From JAOZTV01 sp965371805 (GTDB taxonomy: Bacteria > Acidobacteriota > Aminicenantia > UBA2199), in assembly GCA_965371805.1 (NCBI GenBank), contig CBDUZW010000010.1:36183-100182 (forward strand): a stretch of 64,000 bases of DNA, written 5' to 3'. Position numbers and translations under genes: made by a program. Of the stretch, positions 42,982 through 51,101 are shown piece by piece (position 1 is the stretch's first letter; the number at the start of each line of letters is the position of its first letter). The notes under the pieces were generated by a model, which ran no database searches, was not told the origin of the DNA, and saw nothing but the letters and a program-made list of their open reading frames with translations.

Positions 42982-43851
42982 ATGGATGTATTGGAAATAG
43001 TATCCTTAAAAAAAAAGTATAAAAATTTTCAATTGGATATAGATTTTAAAATTTTAGAGGGTGAGTTTGTTGCATTGATTGGACCTAACGGAACTGGTAA
43101 GTCAACTACAATTGGAACACTACTGAATATGGTTGAAAAAGACTCGGGAGAGATTAGGGTTTTTGGGCTGGATCATGTTAAGCATGAAGCTGAGATTAAA
43201 GAAAAAATGGGTATAATTCTTGAGCAACAGTATTTTTATAGGGATATTAAGATGAATTCTATTATTAAATTTTACTCAAAATTCTATCCAAAATGGAACT
43301 GGGGAAAAGTTGAGGAACTTAAAGAGAAGTTTGATCTTAAAGATAATAAGAAGTTTAAAGAGTTTTCAAAGGGAATGAAGGTGAAGTTAGCCTTTATTAT
43401 AGCACTCTCGACAGGAGCATCTTTTTATGTTTTTGACGAGCCAACATCAGGGCTTGATCCGGCTGTAAGACATATTTTGTTAGAAGAAGTTCAAAAATTA
43501 AAATCACATAAAAAAATTACTTTTTTGTTTACCTCGCATATTATGTCCGATATTGAATATATTGCAGATCGTATTGTGTTTTTAAATAAAGGGAAAATTG
43601 TATTTGATGAGTCAAAAGAACTGTTAATAAAAAACTGGAGAAGATTTAGGTTTAAAACAGATAAGAATATAGACTTTAAAAAACTTAAAAATAGTATTTA
43701 TAAACTTGAAAAAGCAGAAAATAAATATTATATTATAACGCATAGGGAGCCTCTATTGGTTCAGGAATATATAAAATCTGAAACTAATTTGGAAGTGAAA
43801 TCGGAAGAGCTCAGCCTTAACGACTTATTTGTTGAGATAGTAAATAAATGA
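42982..43851 (+). CDS. ABC transporter ATP-binding protein (YtrB/EcsA-like)
   Basis: The 289-residue ATPase has Walker A LIGPNGTGKSTTIG (~residue 35), the Q-loop ILEQQYFY, signature FSKGMKVKLAFIIAL (SKGM in place of LSGGQ, as in YtrB-like proteins), Walker B FYVFDEPTSGLDP and switch His in FTSHIM. FYSKFYPKWNWGKVEELKEK is typical of the YtrB group. A C-terminal ~80-residue extension follows. It powers the two permeases, exporting the peptide or protecting against it. Confidence 0.88.
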   Translation: MDVLEIVSLKKKYKNFQLDIDFKILEGEFVALIGPNGTGKSTTIGTLLNMVEKDSGEIRVFGLDHVKHEAEIKEKMGIILEQQYFYRDIKMNSIIKFYSKFYPKWNWGKVEELKEKFDLKDNKKFKEFSKGMKVKLAFIIALSTGASFYVFDEPTSGLDPAVRHILLEEVQKLKSHKKITFLFTSHIMSDIEYIADRIVFLNKGKIVFDESKELLIKNWRRFRFKTDKNIDFKKLKNSIYKLEKAENKYYIITHREPLLVQEYIKSETNLEVKSEELSLNDLFVEIVNK

Positions 43852-43877
43852 AAGAATAAATTCACATAGGAGATTTC

Positions 43878-44888
43878 ATGAAAAAAACTGGCATTTTAAT
43901 GGTATTAATACTTGTGTTATTAACAAGTTTAATTCATAGTAAACAAATTATTTTAAAAGAATTAATGAAACCATCTGCTATTTATGTGGGTAATGAACGA
44001 ATCTATATAAGTGAAGGTACATCCATTTTCATATATTCTTTAAAAAACGATACTTTAATTAATAAATTTGGAAAACATGGTGAAGGACCGGGAGAGTTTA
44101 AAAATGCAATAGGAAAAATAGTATTAACAAATAATAAAGTTATTGTAAATAGTGTTGGAAGTCTATCTTATTATAGTAAGGATGGAGAATTAATTAAATC
44201 AATAAAAACAGGAATTATACCTCCTCAATTTAATTTTTTCCCAATAAAGGACAAGTTTGTAGGTATTGCTATGGATATGAAACGGCTAAATTCTTATTTT
44301 TGTGTAAGTGTTTTTGATAAAGAGTTTAATAGACAAAAAGAACTATTAAAAGTACAACAAACTAAAAATGGAAAAGTGTTTGTTTTTTCTCCTCTGATGG
44401 CCCTTAATAGTTATTTTGTTTATGAAAATAATATATATATATTAGGTGAAAATAACTCCGAGATAGATGTTTTAAACTATAAAGGTGATAAGATTAATAG
44501 TTTTAAACATGGTTTTAAAAAGATAAAAGTTAATAAAAAAGAAAAACTTAAGTTTCTTGAACTTTTAAATGGGCACAAATCTTTAAATAAAATAAAAATA
44601 GACATTAGCAATAGTATTGTATTGCCGGAATATTACCCTGAAATTTCAAGTTTGATGATTTCAGACAAAATGATCTATGTAGTGGGTAGGAAGCGACGGA
44701 AGAACAGGGAATTATCAATTGTGTTACAAATTTTTGATCTTAAAGGAAAAATAATAGTTGAAAATGATATTAATCTAGATGGGCTGGATAAGACAGAACG
44801 AATTCTTATGACATTCGACAACTTCACTCTTTATCAATTAAAGGAAAATGAAAATGAAGAATGGATACTTCATATTAAACATTTATAA
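43878..44888 (+). CDS. Secreted 6-bladed beta-propeller protein (copy 3)
   Basis: The 336-residue protein has a signal peptide (residues 2-21), NKFGKHGEGPGEFKNA (~residue 68), SIVLPEYYPEIS and the terminal NENEEWILHIKHL. All align with the copies at 28761 and 37135. AGGAGATTTC before the ATG is almost the same ribosome binding site as for the peptide gene. It lies between the ABC ATPase and the C39 peptidase, so a role as periplasmic receptor, chaperone or immunity partner for the peptide is plausible but unproven. Confidence 0.7.
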   Translation: MKKTGILMVLILVLLTSLIHSKQIILKELMKPSAIYVGNERIYISEGTSIFIYSLKNDTLINKFGKHGEGPGEFKNAIGKIVLTNNKVIVNSVGSLSYYSKDGELIKSIKTGIIPPQFNFFPIKDKFVGIAMDMKRLNSYFCVSVFDKEFNRQKELLKVQQTKNGKVFVFSPLMALNSYFVYENNIYILGENNSEIDVLNYKGDKINSFKHGFKKIKVNKKEKLKFLELLNGHKSLNKIKIDISNSIVLPEYYPEISSLMISDKMIYVVGRKRRKNRELSIVLQIFDLKGKIIVENDINLDGLDKTERILMTFDNFTLYQLKENENEEWILHIKHL

Positions 44889-44906
44889 TAGTATATTTAT
44901 AGTAAA

Positions 44907-45476
44907 ATGTATATTTACTTAAATAAATTTTTTTATATCTTAATGGCATTTCTGATAATTAGTAATTCAATACTAGAAAGTGGAATGAAGTCAAAAAATG
45001 ATTTTATAAATTTTTATGGAGCTAAGTATATTGGTAAAGGCGGAGTAGTATTACAAAAGGGTAAAAATGATTGTGGTGCTGCATCATTAAAAATGATTTT
45101 TAATTATTTCAAAATCAATGTTGACTTATCGGAAATTTCAAAAAAAACACTTACTAAAAATGGAACAAATATGCTAAAAATAAAAAAACTGGCTGAAGAA
45201 AAAGGATTAAAAGTTTCTGCCTATAAGATGAATATAAAAGATTTAAAAAAGGTTAGATCTTTTGCGATTCTTCATTTGAAAAATGACCATTTTGTAGTGT
45301 TAGACATAAATGTAAATAAAAATATCATTATTTTGGACCCGGCAATTGGAAAATTGTCATTTGAAACAGAAAACTTTGAAAAAAATTGGTCGGGAAATAT
45401 TCTTGTATTTAGGACCAGCGGGTCTATTTGGGGTAGCCTCACGAAAGGGAAAAAATCGTACGCTAAGAAAAAATAA
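44907..45476 (+). CDS. Lone extracytoplasmic C39 peptidase, 3' end from transposon
   Basis: The 189-residue protein has an N-terminal hydrophobic signal/anchor (residues 4-24) and one C39 domain with no ABC part. Gln50, Cys56 in QKGKNDCGAASLKM, His128 in LKNDHFVVLD and Asp144 in ILDPAIG give a complete catalytic set. The domain ends at NWSGNILVF. The last ~20 residues (from RTSGSIWG on) are encoded by a Tn3-type end that starts at 45412, so the native tail is lost. It should cut double-glycine-type leaders, here outside the membrane. Confidence 0.8.
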   Translation: MYIYLNKFFYILMAFLIISNSILESGMKSKNDFINFYGAKYIGKGGVVLQKGKNDCGAASLKMIFNYFKINVDLSEISKKTLTKNGTNMLKIKKLAEEKGLKVSAYKMNIKDLKKVRSFAILHLKNDHFVVLDINVNKNIIILDPAIGKLSFETENFEKNWSGNILVFRTSGSIWGSLTKGKKSYAKKK

Positions 45477-45629
45477 CAATTTTATATAGGGGTTTGTTAA
45501 ATCTGTGATTTTGCAATCAACATTGAGACAATAAATCTTCGAACATTTCAAAAAATGCGTTTATTACTGAAAAAAATGCCTGGGAAAAATCCTTAACGTA
45601 CGATTTTGTCCGAATCGTGAGGTGACCCC
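45412..45629. mobile_element. Tn3-derived MITE (about 200 bp) with 18-bp outer module
   Basis: GGACCAGCGGGTCTATTT (45412-45429) precedes a 38-bp Tn3-type end from GGGGTAGCCTCACG to CGTACGCTAAG (45430-45467). The inverted partner is at 45592-45629 (GGGGTCACCTCACG to CGTACGTTAAG). There is no gene between. The 18-bp module occurs only on the left side here. Flanking pentamers TATTT and TATAA do not match. Confidence 0.7.
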
Positions 45630-45667
45630 TATAAAGAAATAAGAAAATAAAGTAAACACTTTTCTTA

Positions 45668-45698
45668 TTGAACTAAACCGCTCCGCGGTTTAGTTCAA
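45668..45698. promoter_or_regulatory. 14-bp-arm hairpin/operator upstream of recombinase 2
   Basis: TTGAACTAAACCGC pairs perfectly with GCGGTTTAGTTCAA around TCC. It directly precedes an extended -10-like TGTTATAGT (45702-45710). It may be an operator, a recombinase binding site or a terminator of upstream transcription. Confidence 0.5.
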
Positions 45699-45769
45699 TT
45701 GTGTTATAGTACACCTGAAGTAAACATAATCAGATGAATTTCAGTAAAAATATGTCTGGGAGGCAAGAA

Positions 45770-46321
45770 ATGGAATTTGTAGAACCCATAAGAAATCCAG
45801 ATGATATTGCAAGAATGAAAGACTTTTTAATGAAACAAAGTTACAGGAATTATTTTTTATTTTTCATGGGAATAAATACAGCTCTTAGAGTTTCTGATCT
45901 TCTAGCCATAAAAGTTAAAGATGTAAAATATAATGAACATCTAATCCTCAGAGAATCTAAAACAAAAAAAGTAAACAAGTTTAAAATCAACCAGAATTTG
46001 AGAATAGAAATTGATAATTTTTTAAGAATCTATAAATATAGAAATGATGAATATCTATTTCAGTCAAGAAACGGAAACAACAAACCGTTGTCCAGGATCA
46101 TGGCTTACAAAATATTATGTGAGACCGGAGAACAGATTGGGGTAAAAAATCTAGGAACTCACACAATGCGAAAAACATTCGGTTATCATGCTTATATCAA
46201 AACCAAAGATATAGTATCTATAATGGAAATATTTAATCATTCATCACAGGACGTTACATTACGATATATTGGAATTAACCAGGATAGCAAAGATGAGTTT
46301 GTAGATGGGATATCGTTATAA
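45770..46321 (+). CDS. SAM-less tyrosine recombinase (copy 2)
   Basis: The product is 183 residues from ATG 45770, chosen for the GGGAGG ribosome binding site; an in-frame ATG at 45734 lacks one. It is closely related to the recombinase at 40021 (MEFVEPIRNPDDIARMK; GINTALRVSDLL with catalytic Arg; HTMRKTFGYHAY; FNHSSQDVTLRYIGINQD with the Tyr nucleophile). It lacks the core-binding N-terminal domain. It sits at the right end of the accessory island, just behind the Tn3-derived MITE. Confidence 0.85.
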   Translation: MEFVEPIRNPDDIARMKDFLMKQSYRNYFLFFMGINTALRVSDLLAIKVKDVKYNEHLILRESKTKKVNKFKINQNLRIEIDNFLRIYKYRNDEYLFQSRNGNNKPLSRIMAYKILCETGEQIGVKNLGTHTMRKTFGYHAYIKTKDIVSIMEIFNHSSQDVTLRYIGINQDSKDEFVDGISL

Positions 46322-46370
46322 TGGATATTTTATATTAAAATTTTTTAGGTATCAAAATTAATCCAATATA

Positions 46371-46407
46371 GGATGTAATTGCATACTTAGGGCAAAATGA
46401 TCTAAGG
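46371..46407 (+). repeat. Solo, degenerate MITE end
   Basis: GGATGTAATTGCATACTTAG and GGCAAAATGATCTAAGG match the GGGTGTAATTGCA(C/T)ATTTAGGGCAAAT ends of the 30037 family with several changes. It marks the last island relic before the backbone gene ispG. Confidence 0.5.
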
Positions 46408-46469
46408 AGTATTAAAAAAATGTAGAACGGATTTCAGTTTATAATTATTGTATCTGTTTATTTTATTTT

Positions 46470-47513
46470 TTATGATATTTGAGCGACTAAATCAGTAAAT
46501 TCTTTAATTGCATATTTTGCTTCCACTTTTTTTATTAATTTGCCCTTTTTAAAAATATAGCCAAAGTTCTTCGAAAATGCAATCCCGATATCAGCATCCT
46601 TTGCTTCCCCCGGACCATTAACTTCACATCCCATAATGGCTATTTTCATGTTTTTTTTTATATTAAGTTCTTTAATATTTTTCTCTATAGTATTTACAAT
46701 TTCAATTAGTTCCACAGATGTTCTTGCACAGGTTGGACAGGAAATAAGATTTATTCCATGTTCACGCATTCCGGTAATCTTCAATATTTCAAGTGCTGGT
46801 TTGATCTCATTTACCGGATGATCTGTGAGGGACACCCTGATTGTATTGCCAATCCCATCCAATAATAAACTGCCAATTCCTATTGCTGATTTTATAGTTC
46901 CAGTTAGAAAAGTACCAGTCTCAGTAACTCCAAGATGTAGGGGATAATTGCATTTTTTGTCAATTGCACGGTATGCCATAACTGTTTCTCTTACATCCGA
47001 AGATTTGATAGATAGTTTGATATTATCAAAGTTATTTTTTTCACAAAATCTGACTTTGTCCAATAAGGACTCTACCATTGATTCAACTCTGGAAATCCCT
47101 GGTTTTATAAATTTCTTTTCAATTGATCCCGAATTTACACCTATTCTGATAGCTATATTATTTTGCCTGGCGCAATCAAGTATTTTTTTTACTTTAATAT
47201 CGCTGCCAATATTTCCCGGATTTATCCGGATGCCTTTTGCCCCATTTTCAATAGAACCAATTGCAAGTTCATAATCAAAATGGATGTCAGCGATAACAGG
47301 GATAGGGGAGTTGTCGGCTATCTCTTTAAATGAAATCAGGGAAGGTTGGTCCGGGACTGCAACTCTGATAATTTCACAGCCTGCACCGTATAACTCTTCT
47401 ATCTGCTTCAATGTTTTTTCCGGATCAGAAGTGCGAGTTGAAGTCATTGATTGAATTGAAACCGGATGTTTTCCACCTATTCCAACATTACCGATATAGA
47501 TTTCTTTTTTCAT
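46470..47513 (-). CDS. ispG: (E)-4-hydroxy-3-methylbut-2-enyl-diphosphate synthase IspG
   Basis: The 347-residue protein begins MKKEIYIGNVGIGGKHPVSI and contains SMTSTRTSDPEKTLKQI, RINPGNIGS, GVTETGTFL and, for the 4Fe-4S cluster, SCPTCARTSVEL with a third Cys in IAIMGCEVNGPGEA. It converts MEcPP to HMBPP in the MEP isoprenoid pathway. Length is normal for the two-domain bacterial form. Confidence 0.95.
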   Translation of the reverse strand: MKKEIYIGNVGIGGKHPVSIQSMTSTRTSDPEKTLKQIEELYGAGCEIIRVAVPDQPSLISFKEIADNSPIPVIADIHFDYELAIGSIENGAKGIRINPGNIGSDIKVKKILDCARQNNIAIRIGVNSGSIEKKFIKPGISRVESMVESLLDKVRFCEKNNFDNIKLSIKSSDVRETVMAYRAIDKKCNYPLHLGVTETGTFLTGTIKSAIGIGSLLLDGIGNTIRVSLTDHPVNEIKPALEILKITGMREHGINLISCPTCARTSVELIEIVNTIEKNIKELNIKKNMKIAIMGCEVNGPGEAKDADIGIAFSKNFGYIFKKGKLIKKVEAKYAIKEFTDLVAQIS

Positions 47514-47807
47514 GCTATCTCACCTAAGTAGTTTATTTTATGTTCAAAAATATCCCGAAATTATATTATATGAATGTTTGGAGACAATTGCAAAAAAATA
47601 TATTACCTGTTGAATTTTATAAAAATAAATGTGATAAAAATTGTCTGATAAGACGATTTATGGAAATGAACTGATGCTTTTGTATTACACAGACACATCA
47701 GTCCATCATTTGTTCAAAAAAAAAATTTATCTAGTCTTTAAATCGAATCAATATTGATTCGATTTAATATATAAAAAAAGATAAAAGAATTCTTTTTTTA
47801 GATTAAT
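47514..47807. other. Intergenic region between csp and ispG
   Basis: No gene seen. It contains a perfect 30-bp palindrome (47738-47767) near the cold-shock gene end and a small GTCT/AGAC dyad near 47642. Confidence 0.5.
47738..47767. promoter_or_regulatory. Perfect 30-bp palindrome downstream of csp
   Basis: Arms TTAAATCGAATCAAT and ATTGATTCGATTTAA meet without a spacer. It could end the csp transcript (read on the minus strand) or bind a dimeric protein. A T run is not next to it on the minus side. Confidence 0.5.
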
Positions 47808-47996
47808 TTACGCTTTTTTTACTTTTAAAGCACAGGGTCCTTTCTGTCCTTCACCAACTTCGAATTCAACATCATCGCCTTCGTTGATGTATCCTGTTAC
47901 TTCGTTCTGGTGGACGAAAAGATCTTTTCCGTTTTCCTGTTCAATAAATCCATATCCCTTCTGGGAATTAAACCATTTTACTTTACCTTGTGGCAT
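47808..47996 (-). CDS. Cold-shock domain protein
   Basis: The 62-residue OB-fold protein starts MPQGKVKWFNSQKGYGFIEQ with RNP1 (KGYGFIE) and RNP2 (LFVHQNEV, where VFVHxS is usual) and ends GQKGPCALKVKKA. A longer start (GTG at 48005) would overlap the AGAGGTG ribosome binding site, so ATG at 47996 is chosen. It binds single-stranded RNA or DNA as a chaperone; a long leader upstream (to 48137) is typical of regulated csp mRNAs. Confidence 0.93.
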   Translation of the reverse strand: MPQGKVKWFNSQKGYGFIEQENGKDLFVHQNEVTGYINEGDDVEFEVGEGQKGPCALKVKKA

Positions 47997-48137
47997 ATTT
48001 GTCACCTCTTTTTAAATTTTAACGCAAACAGTGTTGAAAAAATTGAAATAAATTGAGTTATAATAGATCCTTCAAAAAACTAATATTTAAACCATATTTA
48101 CGATTAAGTTACATTCTACCCTATAAATTTTCATCTG

Positions 48138-49316
48138 TCAATAATATAGTAACTTTGATACAAAAACAATTTCAATTCCTTTTGATCTGATTTTATTTAT
48201 AGAGTCTTTTATTGCTTGAAATGTAGTTGGGTTTGGGTGCCCGATAGCGATCCCTTTCCCTTTGTATAGCGCTATTCTGATTAATTTGTTGATCTGTTCC
48301 ATTGAGTGTTTATATGTTTTTATATGATCAATGAAAATATCCTTTTCAGCTGTTTTTATCCCCATGCTTCTTGATATTGCACTTGCAACAGTCGTAGTGG
48401 TTGTTCGTGAATCGACAAAGAATAATCCTCTTTTTTTTGCAATCGTAAGTACTCTGGAGATTGATTCCTTATTTGAAGTAATCAATGAACCCATATGATT
48501 ATTTAAGCCTTTCGCATGTGGAATGATTTTTATGGCATTATCAATTATTGCAATTATATCTGCAATGCTTGAAGACAAAATGACGAATTCATCTTTTGGG
48601 TATAGTAAATTTCGGTCTTTTGCCTGCATTGGGATATGTAACATCATTTCGAGTCCAAATGCATATAACTTCTTTCCTTCTCCATTTGCATAGGGAGTAC
48701 TTGGGATGATGGAACCTGTTATTGGGATATTCAACTTTTTTAATTCATTTGCGTCGGTATTATTATATCCAACATCATCGATGATAAATGCTATTTTTGG
48801 AGTGTTTTTTTTTATTGGTGGCGTTATTTTTTTTATTATTTTTTTTTCTATATCTATAGACACTAGGAATTTATGTGTCATTTTTTTATTGAAACTTATT
48901 GAGTACAGATATATCTGGTCTTTCTCAATTTTTTCAATTTCCTGAAATAGTCCCTTATATTTTTTTGCCTGTTTTTCCAGTTCATTTTTTATCAATATTA
49001 ACTCTTTCTTTTTTAATTCCAGTTTATAGTGATGGTATTTCCAGGTAGGGTCAATAAAATGATCATATTTAATTCTTTTTTTATTAAAGAGTATTTGAAC
49101 TCTATCATCAAATGAGACTGACTCTCCTAATTTACTTTGTTCAATAATCTTTTTTTTGACAATCGATTTTTTTTTGAAGATGAATGAAGCTTCTCCTTTT
49201 TTGTATTTTATATACTCTAATCCAATAATCGTAGAAATAGCAAGTATAAAAAATACCGGCAATATCCAAAAGTTGGACTTTTGTTTGTTTTTATTTACCC
49301 TTTTTTTTTTTTTCAT
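48138..49316 (-). CDS. Divergent polysaccharide deacetylase (YibQ/DUF610)
   Basis: The 392-residue protein has an N-terminal membrane anchor (WILPVFFILAISTIIGLEYI), a spacer, and a C-terminal domain starting KIAFIIDDVGYNN, then LEMMLHIPMQAKD and GSLITSN and VDSRTTTTTVAS: the DUF610 version of the NodB deacetylase fold. It overlaps the EnvC-like gene by 4 bp. The same envC-yibQ pairing is known in proteobacteria. Probably a periplasmic peptidoglycan-related enzyme; catalysis is not proven for this family. Confidence 0.85.
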   Translation of the reverse strand: MKKKKRVNKNKQKSNFWILPVFFILAISTIIGLEYIKYKKGEASFIFKKKSIVKKKIIEQSKLGESVSFDDRVQILFNKKRIKYDHFIDPTWKYHHYKLELKKKELILIKNELEKQAKKYKGLFQEIEKIEKDQIYLYSISFNKKMTHKFLVSIDIEKKIIKKITPPIKKNTPKIAFIIDDVGYNNTDANELKKLNIPITGSIIPSTPYANGEGKKLYAFGLEMMLHIPMQAKDRNLLYPKDEFVILSSSIADIIAIIDNAIKIIPHAKGLNNHMGSLITSNKESISRVLTIAKKRGLFFVDSRTTTTTVASAISRSMGIKTAEKDIFIDHIKTYKHSMEQINKLIRIALYKGKGIAIGHPNPTTFQAIKDSINKIRSKGIEIVFVSKLLYY

Positions 49317-50452
49317 AATTTTTTTAACCAGTTTATGGGGTTTTTTGCAATCAAATCCTTCCGGATTTCAAAGTATAGTGACTTTGTATTTGCTGACCCG
49401 GTATCTCCAATTATTGCAATTGGATCTCCTTTTTTTACAGTATCGCCATTGTTTTTTAAGAATTTTTCACAGTGTCCATAAAATGACAAAAAATTCTTTG
49501 AATGTTGAACAACTATAAGCTTTCCATACCCTTTCCAATTATCTGCAAAGACAATGTCTCCATCATATATTGATTTTGCATTGTTTTGAGAACCATCAGG
49601 TTTGATCTCTATTCCAGTATTTATTACATAAGTGTTAAATTTAATACTTTTTTGCTTTCCAAATGAGGTAATTATTTTACCTTTTACAGGCCATATGAAT
49701 TTACCTTTTAGTCTATTTATTTCAGTATCACTAATGAGTTGTTTTTTTTGAATTTTTTTTATTACAGTTTCATTGAAGTTTTGAAACTCCTGTGCCAATT
49801 CGTCTCTTAATTTTGTGTATTTTTCTTTATCATTATTGATCTTTCTTATTAATGCGAGTTTATTCTTTTTTATCTGTCTTAAATGAACAATTTTTTTTTC
49901 AACCGCAGTTTTGCTTATTTGTTTTTCGTTATTTTTGATTGATAATTCTGTCCTTATTTTTAATAGGTTATTAATATCTGATCTAAAACTAATAATTTCC
50001 TTATTATTATAGCTTATCAGTGACTCAAAGAATTTATAATTTTTAAACAATCTATTAATGTTTTTTGTATTTAAAAATACTCTAATATGTTTATTGCTGC
50101 CCTGTTTATATAAAACCCGTAGTATTTTTTGTATCTTCTCTCTTGATATATTGATTTTTTCTAATAATTCTTTTTCTTTAAATGATTTTGTTTTGATCTG
50201 TTGGGTTAATTTTTTTATATCTAATTGCAGCTTGTTTTTTTTTAAAAGTTCTTTCTCATATGTCAGCTCTATTTTATAAATTTGATTTAGAATAGAGTCT
50301 TTCTCTTTGTTGATCTTTGAGAGTTTTAACTCAATATCGTCAAATTGTTTTTGAATTTTTTCAGTATTTTGTTTCTTATCTGAAAATATAATTCCTACAA
50401 AAAAAGAACAGATAAGAATAAAAAAAAAATAAAATTTCAGTGTTTTCATCAT
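49313..50452 (-). CDS. EnvC-like coiled-coil protein with degenerate LytM domain
   Basis: The 379-residue protein has an N-terminal signal/anchor, ~220 residues of coiled coil (EKIQKQFDDIELKLSKINKE) and a C-terminal M23/LytM domain (KFIWPVKGKIITSFGKQK, VVQHSKNFLSFYGHC, LYFEIRKD). The zinc ligands are changed: HxGxD appears as NTGIEI and the HxH His in LHFEIR is Tyr. So it is presumably an amidase activator rather than a hydrolase, as EnvC is. It is operonic with the YibQ-like gene. Confidence 0.85.
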   Translation of the reverse strand: MMKTLKFYFFFILICSFFVGIIFSDKKQNTEKIQKQFDDIELKLSKINKEKDSILNQIYKIELTYEKELLKKNKLQLDIKKLTQQIKTKSFKEKELLEKINISREKIQKILRVLYKQGSNKHIRVFLNTKNINRLFKNYKFFESLISYNNKEIISFRSDINNLLKIRTELSIKNNEKQISKTAVEKKIVHLRQIKKNKLALIRKINNDKEKYTKLRDELAQEFQNFNETVIKKIQKKQLISDTEINRLKGKFIWPVKGKIITSFGKQKSIKFNTYVINTGIEIKPDGSQNNAKSIYDGDIVFADNWKGYGKLIVVQHSKNFLSFYGHCEKFLKNNGDTVKKGDPIAIIGDTGSANTKSLYFEIRKDLIAKNPINWLKKL

Positions 50453-50466
50453 TTAATATTTAGTTT

Positions 50467-50497
50467 TAAAAGAGGCAGTCCATTGTGTACTGCCTCT
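50467..50497 (-). terminator. Intrinsic terminator of the 2-oxoacid oxidoreductase operon
   Basis: AGAGGCAGT (50471-50479) pairs with ACTGCCTCT (50489-50497). On the minus strand the stem is followed by TTTTAAAAC. It lies 58 bp after the gamma-subunit stop. Confidence 0.65.
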
Positions 50498-50554
50498 ATA
50501 TAAAAAAATCAGGAATGTGACATAAAGTGTTAAAAAAGAATTTTTCTTCACTAA

Positions 50555-51091
50555 TTATACTTTGCTCATTCCGAGATCTATTGCTTTTTCATTTAGTGGT
50601 ATTAATTTATGGTGCCTCTCAGGAAGTGTTTCTTTCAGTGCAATAATAAGTGATTCTTTTTTCACAATACTAATGATCTTGACCAATGCTCCAAGTGTCA
50701 GCATGTTCATTACCTGTCCATTTTTTAATTCTGAATTAGCCAATTCCACTGCCCGTAGAGGGTAAATTTTTATGTCTGTTCTGGTTGGAGGTTCTTTTAT
50801 AGTACTACTTTCCCAAATGAGAATACCACCTTTTTTAACTTTGTGTTCAAACTTTTTTAAAGAGGGTAAATTAAGAGCAACTACTACATCGTATTCATTA
50901 ACAACCGGAGAGGAAATAGGGTCATCGCTAATATTGACCATACAATTAGCGGTACCACCTCTCATCTCAGGTCCGTATGAAGGCATCCAGCTAACTTCTT
51001 TTCCTTCTTTCATTGCTGCGTATGCGATTAATTTTCCCATAGACAAGACTCCTTGTCCTCCAAATCCTGCAAATATCATTTCATATAACAT
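50555..51091 (-). CDS. 2-oxoacid:ferredoxin oxidoreductase, gamma subunit
   Basis: The 178-residue protein starts YEMIFAGFGGQGVLSMGKLI, the glycine-rich opening of the gamma domain, with MPSYGPEMRGGTANCMVNIS and a terminal PERHHKLIPLNEKA, all typical of KorC/VorG-type subunits. It is last in the four-gene operon. It helps form the CoA-binding part of the complex. Confidence 0.9.
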   Translation of the reverse strand: MLYEMIFAGFGGQGVLSMGKLIAYAAMKEGKEVSWMPSYGPEMRGGTANCMVNISDDPISSPVVNEYDVVVALNLPSLKKFEHKVKKGGILIWESSTIKEPPTRTDIKIYPLRAVELANSELKNGQVMNMLTLGALVKIISIVKKESLIIALKETLPERHHKLIPLNEKAIDLGMSKV

Positions 51092-51101
51092 TATTCTTCT
51101 C

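Noticed and set aside
22100..46410. Integrated prophage
   Set aside because: No capsid, terminase, tail, portal or lysis genes; content is transposons, repeats and orphan modules.
49313..50452. Active M23 endopeptidase
   Set aside because: Zinc ligands in the HxGxD and HxH positions are replaced, so an activator role is preferred.
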